NCBI GenBank assembly: GCA_012511955.1
Contig: JAAZFC010000074.1
Span: forward strand, 1-62,108
From: Fibrobacter sp.
Lineage (GTDB): Bacteria; Fibrobacterota; Fibrobacteria; Fibrobacterales; Fibrobacteraceae
Reading direction: 5' to 3'
Length of the DNA: 62,108 nt
The notes under the pieces were generated by a model that did not search any database, had not been told where the DNA came from, and saw nothing but the letters and a program-made list of their open reading frames with translations. Position numbers and translations under genes: made by a program. This document shows, piece after piece, positions 54,368 through 62,108 of the stretch (positions are counted from its first letter, which is position 1; the number at the start of each line of letters is the position of its first letter).

Positions 54368-56027
54368 ATGGTTTTTGTTTTTCTTTTTTGTCATTCTTAG
54401 CTCCTGTTCCGATAAGGTGGCTGGGCGTGGGGGAGTAGATGAAACTTCTAATGGTATCCACGCTTATGTTACTGATGAAAATGGCAATGGTGTTGCCTCT
54501 GCTATGGTGATATTGCGTCCTGTAAATTACTTGGCACAAAATAGCATGGCTTTGCAAAACTTGGATTTGGGGATATATAATGGCACCACTGATGAATACG
54601 GGCATTTTCACATAGATACTCTTGTCCCTGGTGAATATATACTCGAAGTGCGTGCACCGGAGCTTGGAACTTTGACTAAGTTAGTAGTAGAAAAAGCCAC
54701 TTTGCAAGATGTTTTGGCTGATACCATATCTTTGCAAAAATACGCATCTTTAACGGGGAAGGTTGACCTAGCTCCAGATATGCCCTATGCCCGGGTGGCA
54801 ATATTGGGAATGGATAGAGTTGTGCATACGGATAAAGAGGGTAATTTTAGCATTGATGGAGTGCCTTCAGGAGATATAATCACTGTGGTTTTAGCTGCCA
54901 CCGAAGATAAAATATTAGGCGAGTTAGCTTTAAATATAAATCCTTCCGAAGAGCTAAGCATAGGTGGATTTATCAGTTCGCCTTCTTCTTTAGATGAATG
55001 GAAATACAGTGCAGACATAGCCATAAACACTCAAGATTTAACTAAAGATTTGCAAAATTACAGTTTTCCCATACATTTTCGTGGTGGGGATTTTCCCGTA
55101 GGTTCTTCTTTGACTGGAGCAGATTTGCGTCTTTACGATGCAAAAGAACAAGCTGTGGAGTTTGCAGTGACCCATTGGAGCCCCTCTACCCGTGAGGGGA
55201 CTATTTGGGTGCGTTTAGATAAAATTAAGGCAAGCGATGCTATAAATTTAAAACTCTATTGGGGAAGACCAGGAACTTTGTCTTTAAGTACTCCAGAAAA
55301 TGTATTTGACACAGCGCAATGGGCGGCGGTGGTGCCTTTGCAAAACTCTTTTGTAGATGCTGAAGGTGATTTGCGCACTCCGGTTTATGCCACTGGATCA
55401 GTGCCTGGTTTGGTGATAGGTACTGATGGCTTTCCTCCGGAGTTTTCAGCTTCAGGAACTTGGTTCGATGGCTTGGAGCAGGGAGTGGGCATCCACGGTT
55501 TTCCTCTGGATTTTGGTCGTGAAAATTATACAGTGCAAATTTGGCTACGCCCTGAACTTGAGGGGGGAATTTGGCTAAGTCGAGATAATAAAGCTGGGGG
55601 TAACTGGAATCATTCTGAAAGAGCTTTTTATTTAGGTGGAGATTTTTCTATCAACGCTAATCGTGGCTTGCAACCCACGCAAATTACTCATGGAAGCCCT
55701 TACAATACTTATGCGAGAGCAAAGGATTCAGTGGCTTTGCACGAATGGGTGCATTTGGCACTGCGCTGCACTACTTGGAACGAAGATACTTTGCAGGCCC
55801 AATGGTATATAAACGGGCAAGCTGTGAAAACCAATAATGATTTGGTATTGTCAGAGCCAGATAAAATGCGCGATACCTTGTATATAGCCACGGAAATGTT
55901 TGAGCGTTCATTTTTGGGAGATATTTACCAATTACAGATTGCCAAAAAAGCATTGGATCCAGCTCGCATAGCTTTTGATGCTTTGATCCAACGACCAAAC
56001 AACCCTTTAATTTCTGTGAAATTTTAA
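54360..56027 (+). CDS. lipoprotein with carboxypeptidase-regulatory-like, DUF2341-like and LamG-like domains
   Basis: The 555-residue product has a lipobox with the lipidated Cys at residue 16 (LSSCSDK). A conserved GGVDETSNGIHAYVTDENG, then GVASAMVILRPVNYL, forms the first Ig-like part, related to that of the lipoprotein at 32547. A second Ig-like unit follows (about 125-200). Then comes a DUF2341-like stretch (about 210-310, LRLYDAKEQAVEFAVTHW) and a LamG/concanavalin-like domain (about 320-545, YTVQIWLRPELEGGIW and HEWVHLALR), probably binding a carbohydrate. The ATG at 54360 overlaps the TIGR02147 stop by 8 nt. Confidence 0.85.
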   Translation: MHKWFLFFFFVILSSCSDKVAGRGGVDETSNGIHAYVTDENGNGVASAMVILRPVNYLAQNSMALQNLDLGIYNGTTDEYGHFHIDTLVPGEYILEVRAPELGTLTKLVVEKATLQDVLADTISLQKYASLTGKVDLAPDMPYARVAILGMDRVVHTDKEGNFSIDGVPSGDIITVVLAATEDKILGELALNINPSEELSIGGFISSPSSLDEWKYSADIAINTQDLTKDLQNYSFPIHFRGGDFPVGSSLTGADLRLYDAKEQAVEFAVTHWSPSTREGTIWVRLDKIKASDAINLKLYWGRPGTLSLSTPENVFDTAQWAAVVPLQNSFVDAEGDLRTPVYATGSVPGLVIGTDGFPPEFSASGTWFDGLEQGVGIHGFPLDFGRENYTVQIWLRPELEGGIWLSRDNKAGGNWNHSERAFYLGGDFSINANRGLQPTQITHGSPYNTYARAKDSVALHEWVHLALRCTTWNEDTLQAQWYINGQAVKTNNDLVLSEPDKMRDTLYIATEMFERSFLGDIYQLQIAKKALDPARIAFDALIQRPNNPLISVKF

Positions 56028-56111
56028 AAAAGTTTGATTTAATTCATTGTTTTTTAAAATATATGTTATATATAATATATATTAAAATTTATCTAATTAA
56101 GAGGAGTTTCC

Positions 56112-56453
56112 ATGAATAAGAAGCCTGTATTTATTTTTATATCTATTTTGTTTTTACTAGCTCTAAGCTCTTGTGAAATAACCGTAGTTGATAATTCAAC
56201 TCGTGATTGCGAAACTTACGGGTATGGGTATGTAACTGTTGATAATAAAACTTCAGATCCTTATGATGTTTATTTAGATGGTTATAGAGAGTTTACAATT
56301 CAAGGAAGAACGAGTAAAGAGATTGAAGTAGACGAAGGCACTGCCTATTTTGAAGCAGAGCAATTAAGTGGTTACTTGCTATGGCCTACAGAAATTGATA
56401 AGAGAATAAATGTCAAAGCTTGCTCTGAATATGATTTTATAATTAGAGAATAG
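56112..56453 (+). CDS. small predicted lipoprotein of unknown function
   Basis: The 113-residue product has a clear lipobox (ALSSC, Cys at residue 21) and a beta-rich mature part with YGYVTVDNKTSDPYDVYLDG, which resembles small Ig-like surface proteins, but I assign no family. GAGGAG precedes the ATG. It follows the LamG-type lipoprotein by 84 bases, with an AT-rich gap, and is followed by a terminator. Confidence 0.7.
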   Translation: MNKKPVFIFISILFLLALSSCEITVVDNSTRDCETYGYGYVTVDNKTSDPYDVYLDGYREFTIQGRTSKEIEVDEGTAYFEAEQLSGYLLWPTEIDKRINVKACSEYDFIIRE

Positions 56454-56478
56454 TGCCAATAGATATCATTTTTATTAT

Positions 56479-56508
56479 AAACAGCGTTCCTTTGGGCGCT
56501 GTTTTTTT
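56479..56508 (+). terminator. terminator after the small lipoprotein gene
   Basis: AACAGCGTTC (56480-56489) pairs with GGGCGCTGTT (56494-56503) with G-T pairs, then runs into T7. Confidence 0.85.
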
Positions 56509-56581
56509 ATATCTAGGTTTAAAGCTTGAATTTTATTAAGTTAAAATTCAGACGGTGACATTTATTGAGGAGTGCGCAGTA

Positions 56582-57694
56582 ATGCATAGAATTACCAACC
56601 CTTTGCTGATTAAAATGCTCAATGAGCCTTTGGCTTTTAGCGATAAAGATTTTGATGACTTAATAGCTAGCTATTTGTTGGACAATAAAAAATACGCTGT
56701 GCAAAAAGCTTTTGATGATTTCCGTCAATGTATTAGGCATATTTATGATATAAATGAGGATCGTTTAAAAGAAACTTCGTGCGCAAATACAGGAATCATG
56801 GGGGTGTTAAATAAGCGCAGTACAGATAAAAGGCAAAAGAAATATTTTAAACGCATTGCAAATCAAAAAACCTCACAAAAGTATGTGAAAATATATGTAG
56901 AAGGGGATTCTTGGTTTTTATTTCCGCTTTTTGTCAAAGATATAGTGGATTGGCTTAGCAAAAATCCTCATTATCTGCTTTATTCTGATGCCTATGGCGG
57001 AGATTGGCTCACCAATATTATTTATGAGGGTCAATATATAGAAGCTTTGACTGTACACGACCCCGATGTTTTTTTGATAAGTGGAGGCGGTAACGATTTG
57101 GTGGGAAACGAACGCCTTGCGGTGATGGTAAGTGGCAAAGCGCAGCAAAAGTCCAAGCACACCCCAGAAACTTTAGCCGATATTAGTGATGCCAGCCAGC
57201 GGGAACTTATTTTATTGGCACAACCCTATATAACCAAAGATTTTTATAGCTTTATTTGGACTTTGAAAGCCCAATTTACCATGCTTTTTAAAGGGATATA
57301 TGAAAACACCACAAAGTTTAAAGATATGATTACCATAACCCACGGATATGCCTATCCTTATCCCAAAAAAGGCAATAACTTTAGCTTAGGAACTCCATTG
57401 CAACCATTGGTAAATAAGGTGGCAGAAACAGGTAAATGGCTATTTAGACCTTTGATGATTAAGGGGATTTTGGATCCTCGCTTGCAACAAGCCCTGGCCA
57501 TGACTTTTATTTATGAATACAATGAGATGCTTATCGACTTATCTAAAAAGTTTGCCAATGTGCATCACATTGACTGTCGTGATATACCGCAAAAACAAAG
57601 CGATTGGTACGATGAACTTCATCTTAAAAGTCATAAATACAAACAAGTGGCCCAGCGCTATCAGAGCTTAATTGATAGCAAATTTAAGACTTGA
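56582..57694 (+). CDS. SGNH/GDSL-type hydrolase-like protein
   Basis: The 370-residue product (ATG at 56582, GAGGAG upstream) has the blocks of a SGNH esterase: block I VEGDSWFLFP near residue 106, block III GGGNDLVGNE near residue 165, and block V DELHLKSHKY near residue 342 with the Asp-His pair. The nucleophile would be the Ser in GDS. A long Lys-rich N-terminal part (1-100) has no match I recognise, and there is no signal peptide, so it may be cytoplasmic. The substrate is unknown. The next gene, on the minus strand, ends 7 bases away. Confidence 0.8.
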   Translation: MHRITNPLLIKMLNEPLAFSDKDFDDLIASYLLDNKKYAVQKAFDDFRQCIRHIYDINEDRLKETSCANTGIMGVLNKRSTDKRQKKYFKRIANQKTSQKYVKIYVEGDSWFLFPLFVKDIVDWLSKNPHYLLYSDAYGGDWLTNIIYEGQYIEALTVHDPDVFLISGGGNDLVGNERLAVMVSGKAQQKSKHTPETLADISDASQRELILLAQPYITKDFYSFIWTLKAQFTMLFKGIYENTTKFKDMITITHGYAYPYPKKGNNFSLGTPLQPLVNKVAETGKWLFRPLMIKGILDPRLQQALAMTFIYEYNEMLIDLSKKFANVHHIDCRDIPQKQSDWYDELHLKSHKYKQVAQRYQSLIDSKFKT

Positions 57695-57701
57695 TTTTGT
57701 A

Positions 57702-58370
57702 CTACAACTTGGTAAATACGCGATCTTCGGGCCAACGAGCTTTGGGGAGCTTGGCGTTGAAGTTTTCTACGCTGCCATAACCTATGGCTAAGGCAACTTT
57801 GGCATTTAGACCTTGGGCGGGTAAATCAAACTCTGCATCTAAAGCGGCGAAGTCCAAGCCTTCCACAGCTAAACTATCAATGCCTTGTTGGGCTAGGGTA
57901 GCCATGGTAAAGCCTAAGTTCAGGTAAATTTGTTGATTAATCCACGCTTGGGTGGCACTGGGATCTTGGCGCAAGATGCTTAAATAGCCCATGCGACCGG
58001 CATTGCCCTCAACTTTTTGTTCGGGGAGGGGAAACCTGCCTGCTTGGTCTTCAAGTTCTATTAATTCTTCTAAATATTCATCACTGACTTCTGTTTTGGC
58101 ACAAAAGATCACCACTAAAGATGAATCGCGCACTTTGGGAAAATTCCCCACAAAAGGAGGAGCTTGCGCACCGCTTTTAAGGCGCTCTTTGCCCTCTTCA
58201 GAAGATATCAAAAGGAAATGCCAGGGTTGAGAGTTCACGCTAGAAGGGCTGAGGCGCAAGGTGGCTTCGATGGTGGCGATTTGCTCGGCAGAAAGCTGTT
58301 TTTGCTTATCAAAAGCCTTTGTAGCGTGTCTTTTTTGCAAATTTTTGGTTATGTTATTTTGATTGTTCAT
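57702..58370 (-). CDS. nitroreductase family FMN-dependent oxidoreductase
   Basis: Predicted NAD(P)H- and FMN-dependent reductase of the NfsB group. The product from the ATG at 58370 is 222 residues and has QKRHATKAFDKQKQLS near residue 8, LRLSPSSVNSQPWHFLLI near residue 37 (FMN contact), LGFTMATLAQQGIDSLAVEG, and the usual GYGSVENFNAKLPKARWPE end. The TTG at 58385 is a less likely start. It follows the GH3 gene by about 35 bases in the same direction. Confidence 0.92.
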   Translation of the reverse strand: MNNQNNITKNLQKRHATKAFDKQKQLSAEQIATIEATLRLSPSSVNSQPWHFLLISSEEGKERLKSGAQAPPFVGNFPKVRDSSLVVIFCAKTEVSDEYLEELIELEDQAGRFPLPEQKVEGNAGRMGYLSILRQDPSATQAWINQQIYLNLGFTMATLAQQGIDSLAVEGLDFAALDAEFDLPAQGLNAKVALAIGYGSVENFNAKLPKARWPEDRVFTKL

Positions 58371-58404
58371 AACTTTAATATACAAAATTTGTTTTACAAA
58401 TATT

Positions 58405-60813
58405 CTAGTAGCTTAAACCATAGCCATATTCGTAAAGAGGTGTTTTTCCATCGCCCACATTAATGGGAATTTGAGACGCTGAAGCTGGCCAACTATGGGG
58501 TAATTTTCCCGTGGGAGCATGATCCCCAAATAGCACATCAGCCACCCCTGCACCCTCTGTGCCTGGGAGCCAAGCCACCATAAAAGCATCACTAGCTGTA
58601 ATCAAAGGGGATATGGGTAAAGGCCTGCCTGTAATAAATACGGTAACTACTTTTTTCCCGGCATTGTGATATTCATCTATTTGTGACAAATAACCCAGGG
58701 ATTCAATGCTTCTAAATGTAGGGCCACCACCCCAATCGTAGGATTGGAATATTTGACCTTCAAAATCATGTCCGCGGTAATCGCCATACCATTCGGCGTA
58801 GGGTTTTTCGCCCACCACATAAACCACTAAATCAGCATCTTGGGCGCTAGAAGTAAATGTAGCAGAGGGAGCCACTTGCTTCATACCGCTTAAAATGTTG
58901 GTTCCTCCAGGAAAGCCACTATTGCCTGAACCGCCTTGCCAGCCACGGGTCCAACCGCCGCATTGATAGCCAATATTTTCTGCAAAAATCCCAGTTACAA
59001 ACACTTTAGCGTTTTTAGAAATTGGTAAAATACCAGATTCGTTTTTTAAAAGCACCATGCTTTTGCGCACGGCTTCCCGGGCAATATCCCGGTGGGCAGA
59101 AGCGCCAATTAAAGCTGATTTACTGCGATATTCTGATGGTCCATTGGGGTTATCCATGCGACCAGCCCTGAACTTGGCGCGTAAAATACGGCGCACCGCA
59201 TCGTCAATTCTGTTTTGAGAAACATCGCCGGAATTAACCAAGGATTTTAAAGTGCTGCTAAAAGATCTGTAGGAGTCTGGAACCATGCCCATATCTATAC
59301 CTGCATTGATGGCTTTTCTGATGGATTCTGAAGATGAAGTTCCAGTATTTTGTCCCGAATAATCCCCCGCTTCGCCAGGGGTTCTAGAGTTTTCTATGCC
59401 TTCCCAGTCTGCGATAATGTAACCATCAAAAGCCAGTTCGGTTTTGAGCCATCCAGTCATGCGCAAGGAGTCTATGTGTTGATGTACACCGTTAATTTGA
59501 TTAAAACTGGCCATGACGCTTAAAACCCCTTGCTCTACCACAGCCTCGTAACCAGGTAAATGAATTTCCCGCAGTTCTTGGTCGCTTATGTTCGCATTGC
59601 CTCTATCGTAGCCTTTGTCTGTGGAACCATCGGCTAAAAAGTGCTTGGCAGTGGAAATCACACGCCAATCTGCGTTATATTTATCGCCTTGCAAGCCTCG
59701 CACCATGGCGGCGCCCATTTCCACAGCTAATTCGGGAGTTTCGCCATAGCCTTCGTAAACGCGACCCCAGCGTTCATCACGGGGTACACCGATGGAGGGA
59801 GAAAAGTTTAAATCAATATTGGCTGCCCACATTTCTTTGGCAATGGCTTCGCCAATGCGACGCACTAAAGCAGAATCTCTGGTGGCTCCCAAACCAATAT
59901 TATGAGGGAAAATCGTGGCTCCGGCAACATCGCCCATGCCGTGGACATTATCTTTACCATAACTTACCGGAATGTTTTTAGACCAAGCTGAATTAGCAAA
60001 AGAAGCTAAGTAGCCACCGCCGCCTTGTAGGGCACTGCCCCAGTTAAAACCACCAGAAGAGGTGCCGCCTTCTGCATTTCCTTGGGTCATTTGTCCGATT
60101 TTATCGTCTAAACTCATTAAATCCATTACAGAATCGATGCGGGCTTCTAAAGGGTCGGTTTTTAAAACGATATTTCCCAAATCTTTGGCATCTAGGCTTG
60201 TAACCGTGAGGGTTTCTGGTAAAAATCCAGCTTTACGAACTAGTAAAAAAGCATTAGATTCTGCACTACTGCGCTGCAAAATACTTGGGGAAAGTGCCCC
60301 TTCGGACACTAGTTCTGCAGGGGCGGAATGTTGTCCTTGGTAGTTTAATGAACCCAAGAAAACACGCTCGGAGCCAAATTGCGCAAAAATCATATATATG
60401 CCATAAGGAGCTGAATTAAGCAGAGAAAGGGGAGATTTTAACAAGTTTACTCCACTTTGGGCATGAAATACCTGTTCAGCTTGGACTTGGGCTTTAATAT
60501 CAGTGGCGAGGATTTTTACCGGCTGAGCCTGGGGGAGCCAAAAGGTGAAATTGGCATTTAAAGATAAACTTCTCTTGTGAGGTCTGCTTTTGGTAATATC
60601 TATATCAATGTCGGCATTAGCTCCTCCAAAATCAAAATTACCTTGGGCATCGGAGAGAACTCGAGCGTGGGCTATGAGGTTGGTGCCGCTTTTTAGCTGA
60701 ACTGCGGCATCTTTAATGGAGTTGCCATCATCTGAAAGCACTTTTCCCGATAAATTCACCGGTGCAGCGTGGGCAAATACCCCAACTAAAATCATTGTTA
60801 ATAAAATCCGCAT
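58405..60813 (-). CDS. secreted GH3 beta-glucosidase with N-terminal Ig-like domain
   Basis: Predicted exo-acting glucosidase for cellodextrins. The 802-residue product has a signal peptide (MRILLTMILVGVFAHA), an N-terminal carboxypeptidase-regulatory-like domain (about 18-110), a linker region, and the GH3 domain from about 230. Seen are SYGKDNVHGMGDVAGATIFP, KHFLADG, and the nucleophile Asp in YIIADWEGIE near residue 467; the C-terminal half has FVTGIFAENIGYQCGGWTRGW. It stops right at YGYGLSY, so it lacks the fibronectin type III-like tail of many GH3 enzymes. GGAG precedes the ATG. Confidence 0.95.
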   Translation of the reverse strand: MRILLTMILVGVFAHAAPVNLSGKVLSDDGNSIKDAAVQLKSGTNLIAHARVLSDAQGNFDFGGANADIDIDITKSRPHKRSLSLNANFTFWLPQAQPVKILATDIKAQVQAEQVFHAQSGVNLLKSPLSLLNSAPYGIYMIFAQFGSERVFLGSLNYQGQHSAPAELVSEGALSPSILQRSSAESNAFLLVRKAGFLPETLTVTSLDAKDLGNIVLKTDPLEARIDSVMDLMSLDDKIGQMTQGNAEGGTSSGGFNWGSALQGGGGYLASFANSAWSKNIPVSYGKDNVHGMGDVAGATIFPHNIGLGATRDSALVRRIGEAIAKEMWAANIDLNFSPSIGVPRDERWGRVYEGYGETPELAVEMGAAMVRGLQGDKYNADWRVISTAKHFLADGSTDKGYDRGNANISDQELREIHLPGYEAVVEQGVLSVMASFNQINGVHQHIDSLRMTGWLKTELAFDGYIIADWEGIENSRTPGEAGDYSGQNTGTSSSESIRKAINAGIDMGMVPDSYRSFSSTLKSLVNSGDVSQNRIDDAVRRILRAKFRAGRMDNPNGPSEYRSKSALIGASAHRDIAREAVRKSMVLLKNESGILPISKNAKVFVTGIFAENIGYQCGGWTRGWQGGSGNSGFPGGTNILSGMKQVAPSATFTSSAQDADLVVYVVGEKPYAEWYGDYRGHDFEGQIFQSYDWGGGPTFRSIESLGYLSQIDEYHNAGKKVVTVFITGRPLPISPLITASDAFMVAWLPGTEGAGVADVLFGDHAPTGKLPHSWPASASQIPINVGDGKTPLYEYGYGLSY

Positions 60814-60863
60814 ATAAACTCCATAATTGAACTATACTTAAATATATATTTATCTGATGGTTG

Positions 60864-60950
60864 CTACAAGCTTCGCGGGGAATAGTAAGCTGCATCAAGA
60901 TTTGCAGAATTGAAGGAAATACGGCGCTTTCTGCAAACTAACTACTTCTT
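60864..60950. repeat. dispersed repeat unit (copy C)
   Basis: AAGCTTCGCGGGGAATAGTAAG, then GCTGCATCAAGATTTGCAGAA and, further on, GCGCTTTCTGCAAACTAACTAC, match copy A at 9704-9760 and the reverse of copy B at 29724-29817. CTGCAAACT (60931-60939) and AGTTTGCAG (60962-60970) form a 9-bp stem overlapping the end of the small ORF. Confidence 0.65.
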
Positions 60951-61117
60951 CATTTTGACGAAGTTTGCAGAGGATCTAAGAGCATGATTTTACCGTTTTG
61001 AGAAACTACTATTTTACTGTTTTTTGATTTTTTAAATTCAACCATGCGCTCGTAAGCTAATTCTAGGCCTGCGAGGATTTTCTTGGTTTTTTCTTCAAAA
61101 TCTTCATTGTCTTTCAT
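60950..61117 (-). CDS. 55-residue protein overlapping the zeta-toxin-like gene, possible partner
   Basis: Read on the minus strand from the ATG at 61117, the frame gives MKDNEDFEEKTKKILAGLEL and continues with AYERMVEFKKSKNSKIVVSQNGKIMLLDP, ending in TGA at 60950. It has helical and then beta-like halves and is strongly charged. Its start overlaps the zeta-like gene by 14 bases and follows it on the same strand. This is the layout of a small co-translated partner, perhaps an antitoxin. The tail lies in the repeat of copy C, so the last few residues may be acquired. The family is not recognised. Confidence 0.6.
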   Translation of the reverse strand: MKDNEDFEEKTKKILAGLELAYERMVEFKKSKNSKIVVSQNGKIMLLDPLQTSSK

Positions 61118-61694
61118 AATAATCCTCAATTAGTTGAAACTTTTCTTGATTAATAATTTTGATTGGTCCATCTCTGTTGTCTTTAGAAGCAATCAATTCA
61201 TGTTTGCCTTGGGAATTGTCGAAAATTAAAGCTTCGTTAACAATGGGAAGATAAATATTAAAAAGATTGCTTATTCCTTTAATATATCTTCGCGCAATTA
61301 CTTCGGGTTCAATGTTGTGGCCGCCTTCAGCAACACGGATTTTAACTCTTTTTTTGGCCAGCGAAATACTATTCAACCAAAAAAACACCAATGTTACATT
61401 GTAATTATCTTTTTGAGCTTTAAGCACAGTATTTCTATAACTTCTAGTTGCTAAAGTTGTTTCAAAAGCGAAGTTTTGGGAGTGATAAAGCAGTTCCTTG
61501 ACTCTGGTGAGCATTATTTTCCCTGCCTTAAAGGCTACTTTTTCAGGTTGAAAAGGTGACAACCCCTTGGCTATTTCATCTGCATTGACAAACTCTTTGC
61601 AGTCCAAAATTTCAGGCAATACGGTGTATGATGCGGTGGTTTTTCCAGCACCATTGCAACCCGAAATAATATAAAGCTGTTTTTTTGTCATCAT
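61104..61694 (-). CDS. zeta-toxin-like P-loop kinase
   Basis: Zeta toxins phosphorylate UDP-N-acetylglucosamine and block cell-wall synthesis when not held by their antitoxin. The 196-residue product has Walker A SGCNGAGKTTASY near residue 11, NADEIAKGLSPFQ (conserved Asp and Glu) near residue 38, FAFETTLATRSY near residue 74, and VAEGGHNIEPEVIARRY with the Arg pair near residue 121. This resembles the chromosomal zeta-like family without an epsilon antitoxin. It overlaps the small ORF at its 3' end. An actual toxin role is inferred. Confidence 0.85.
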   Translation of the reverse strand: MMTKKQLYIISGCNGAGKTTASYTVLPEILDCKEFVNADEIAKGLSPFQPEKVAFKAGKIMLTRVKELLYHSQNFAFETTLATRSYRNTVLKAQKDNYNVTLVFFWLNSISLAKKRVKIRVAEGGHNIEPEVIARRYIKGISNLFNIYLPIVNEALIFDNSQGKHELIASKDNRDGPIKIINQEKFQLIEDYYERQ

Positions 61695-61763
61695 TTTAAA
61701 TTTACAAAAATTTCTTGGTTATATGCTTTTACCAGCTAAAAGTCCGGAAGTTCTAAGACTTGT

Positions 61764-61784
61764 AATCACTCGGGGTCCGTGCTT
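61764..61784 (-). repeat. short dispersed motif (inverted copy D)
   Basis: AATCACTCGGGGTCCGTGC matches the inverted copy at 29955-29973 (AATCACTCGGGGACCGTGG), and its reverse complement resembles CACGGTCATCGAGTGGTT at 9627 and 29552. Confidence 0.65.
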
Positions 61785-61792
61785 ACAAACAC

Positions 61793-61820
61793 AAAAAGGT
61801 GCCTTTTCAAGCACCTTTTT
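61793..61820. terminator. bidirectional terminator
   Basis: AAAAAGGTGC (61793-61802) and GCACCTTTTT (61811-61820) form a perfect 10-bp stem with an 8-base loop; it ends the minus-strand nuclease-like gene. Confidence 0.92.
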
Positions 61821-61840
61821 AAAAATACTTTCAAGTTGTT

Positions 61841-62108
61841 TTATTCAGCAGGGTTATCAATTATTTGCTGAACTTCGGCTTCACTTAACTTAGCAATGCG
61901 AGCTATGGTGGCAATATCAAGCCCTTCAGCGTGCATGGATTTTACCATTTTTCGCTGTTTTTGCGCTTCGCCTTCGGCTTTACCTTTGGCTAAACCTTTA
62001 TCTTCAGCGTTATACAGTCTGTTTAGTTCATCTGCTTCTTTCTTTTCTAAAGATTGAAAATAGTGAACCATATCAGTGTCGCTCATAACCCTTTTGTAAT
62101 CTTCGTAC
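61841..62108 (-). CDS. Rpn-type recombination-promoting nuclease/transposase-like protein, C-terminal end (runs off the right edge)
   Basis: The frame is open to base 62108 through YEDYKRVMSDTDMV, so the ATG at 62086 is internal. The visible ~88 residues have a helical stretch (FQSLEKKEADELNRLYNAED), a KGLAKGKAEGEAQKQRK-type repeat, and a C-terminal helix-turn-helix-like AEGLDIATIARIAKLSEAEV. This is the usual tail of Rpn and PD-(D/E)XK transposase-like proteins; the nuclease domain lies outside the window. The family call rests on the tail alone. Confidence 0.7.
   Translation of the reverse strand, partial: YEDYKRVMSDTDMVHYFQSLEKKEADELNRLYNAEDKGLAKGKAEGEAQKQRKMVKSMHAEGLDIATIARIAKLSEAEVQQIIDNPAE

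Overview
The window looks like a chromosomal stretch from a member of the Fibrobacterota, a Gram-negative lineage rich in plant-polysaccharide degraders, probably a gut-type cellulolytic relative of Fibrobacter. The lineage markers are two TIGR02147-family regulators, a FISUMP (Fibrobacter succinogenes major paralogous) domain protein, a secreted GH44 glucanase that ends in a type IX secretion-like C-terminal domain, several lipoproteins with Cys lipoboxes, OmpA-type envelope proteins, and Na+-NQR beside an NADH-less complex I. Taxonomy is inferred from gene content only.

Layout. 1-3206 (minus): start of a complex I operon, nuoA, a nuoB-nuoC fusion, nuoD, then nuoH directly (no nuoE, F or G). 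Divergent to it is a full-length pyruvate:ferredoxin oxidoreductase (3362-6949). 7022-9613: an RmlD-like reductase, a GT51 peptidoglycan glycosyltransferase interrupted by an in-frame TAA, and an OmpA-like protein. 9881-17292: birA, murI, an unknown gene, an unusual short UvrA, sfsA, a BrkB-family protein and a lipoprotein. 17316-22812: a PAS-GGDEF-EAL protein, clpB and a cyclophilin. 22804-26914 (minus): a methyltransferase followed by an RND/MMPL exporter gene broken by an in-frame stop. 27013-29517: tRNA-Ala(GGC), a MATE transporter and meso-diaminopimelate dehydrogenase.

30043-34620 (minus): a three-gene operon of TIGR02147 regulator, lipoprotein and secreted GH44 glucanase. 34762-44220: a secreted unknown, ilvB-ilvH, radC, a large OmpA porin-like protein with a VETKVDT repeat stalk, rpiA, an FKBP isomerase, a low-molecular-weight phosphatase, a metallophosphoesterase and a pseudouridine synthase. 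44217-49922 (minus): complete nqrABCDEF. 50004-52681: murB, a small CHC2-TOPRIM primase-like gene and purC. 52749-57694: a FISUMP protein, then a second TIGR02147-lipoprotein pair, a small lipoprotein and an SGNH-type hydrolase. 57702-62108: a nitroreductase, a GH3 beta-glucosidase, a zeta-toxin-like kinase with a small overlapping partner ORF, and the C-terminal end of an Rpn-type nuclease.

How the genes work together. Energy metabolism is built around PFOR-derived reduced ferredoxin, a complex I without its NADH-oxidising module, and a sodium-pumping NQR. Polysaccharide use is represented by GH44 and GH3 enzymes. The most intriguing systems-level signal is the twice-seen cassette in which a TIGR02147 regulator overlaps a lipoprotein with a homologous N-terminus. 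Other unusual signals are two families of short dispersed intergenic repeats, two genes broken by in-frame TAA codons, a UvrA lacking its insertion domain, and the zeta-toxin locus with its 55-residue partner.
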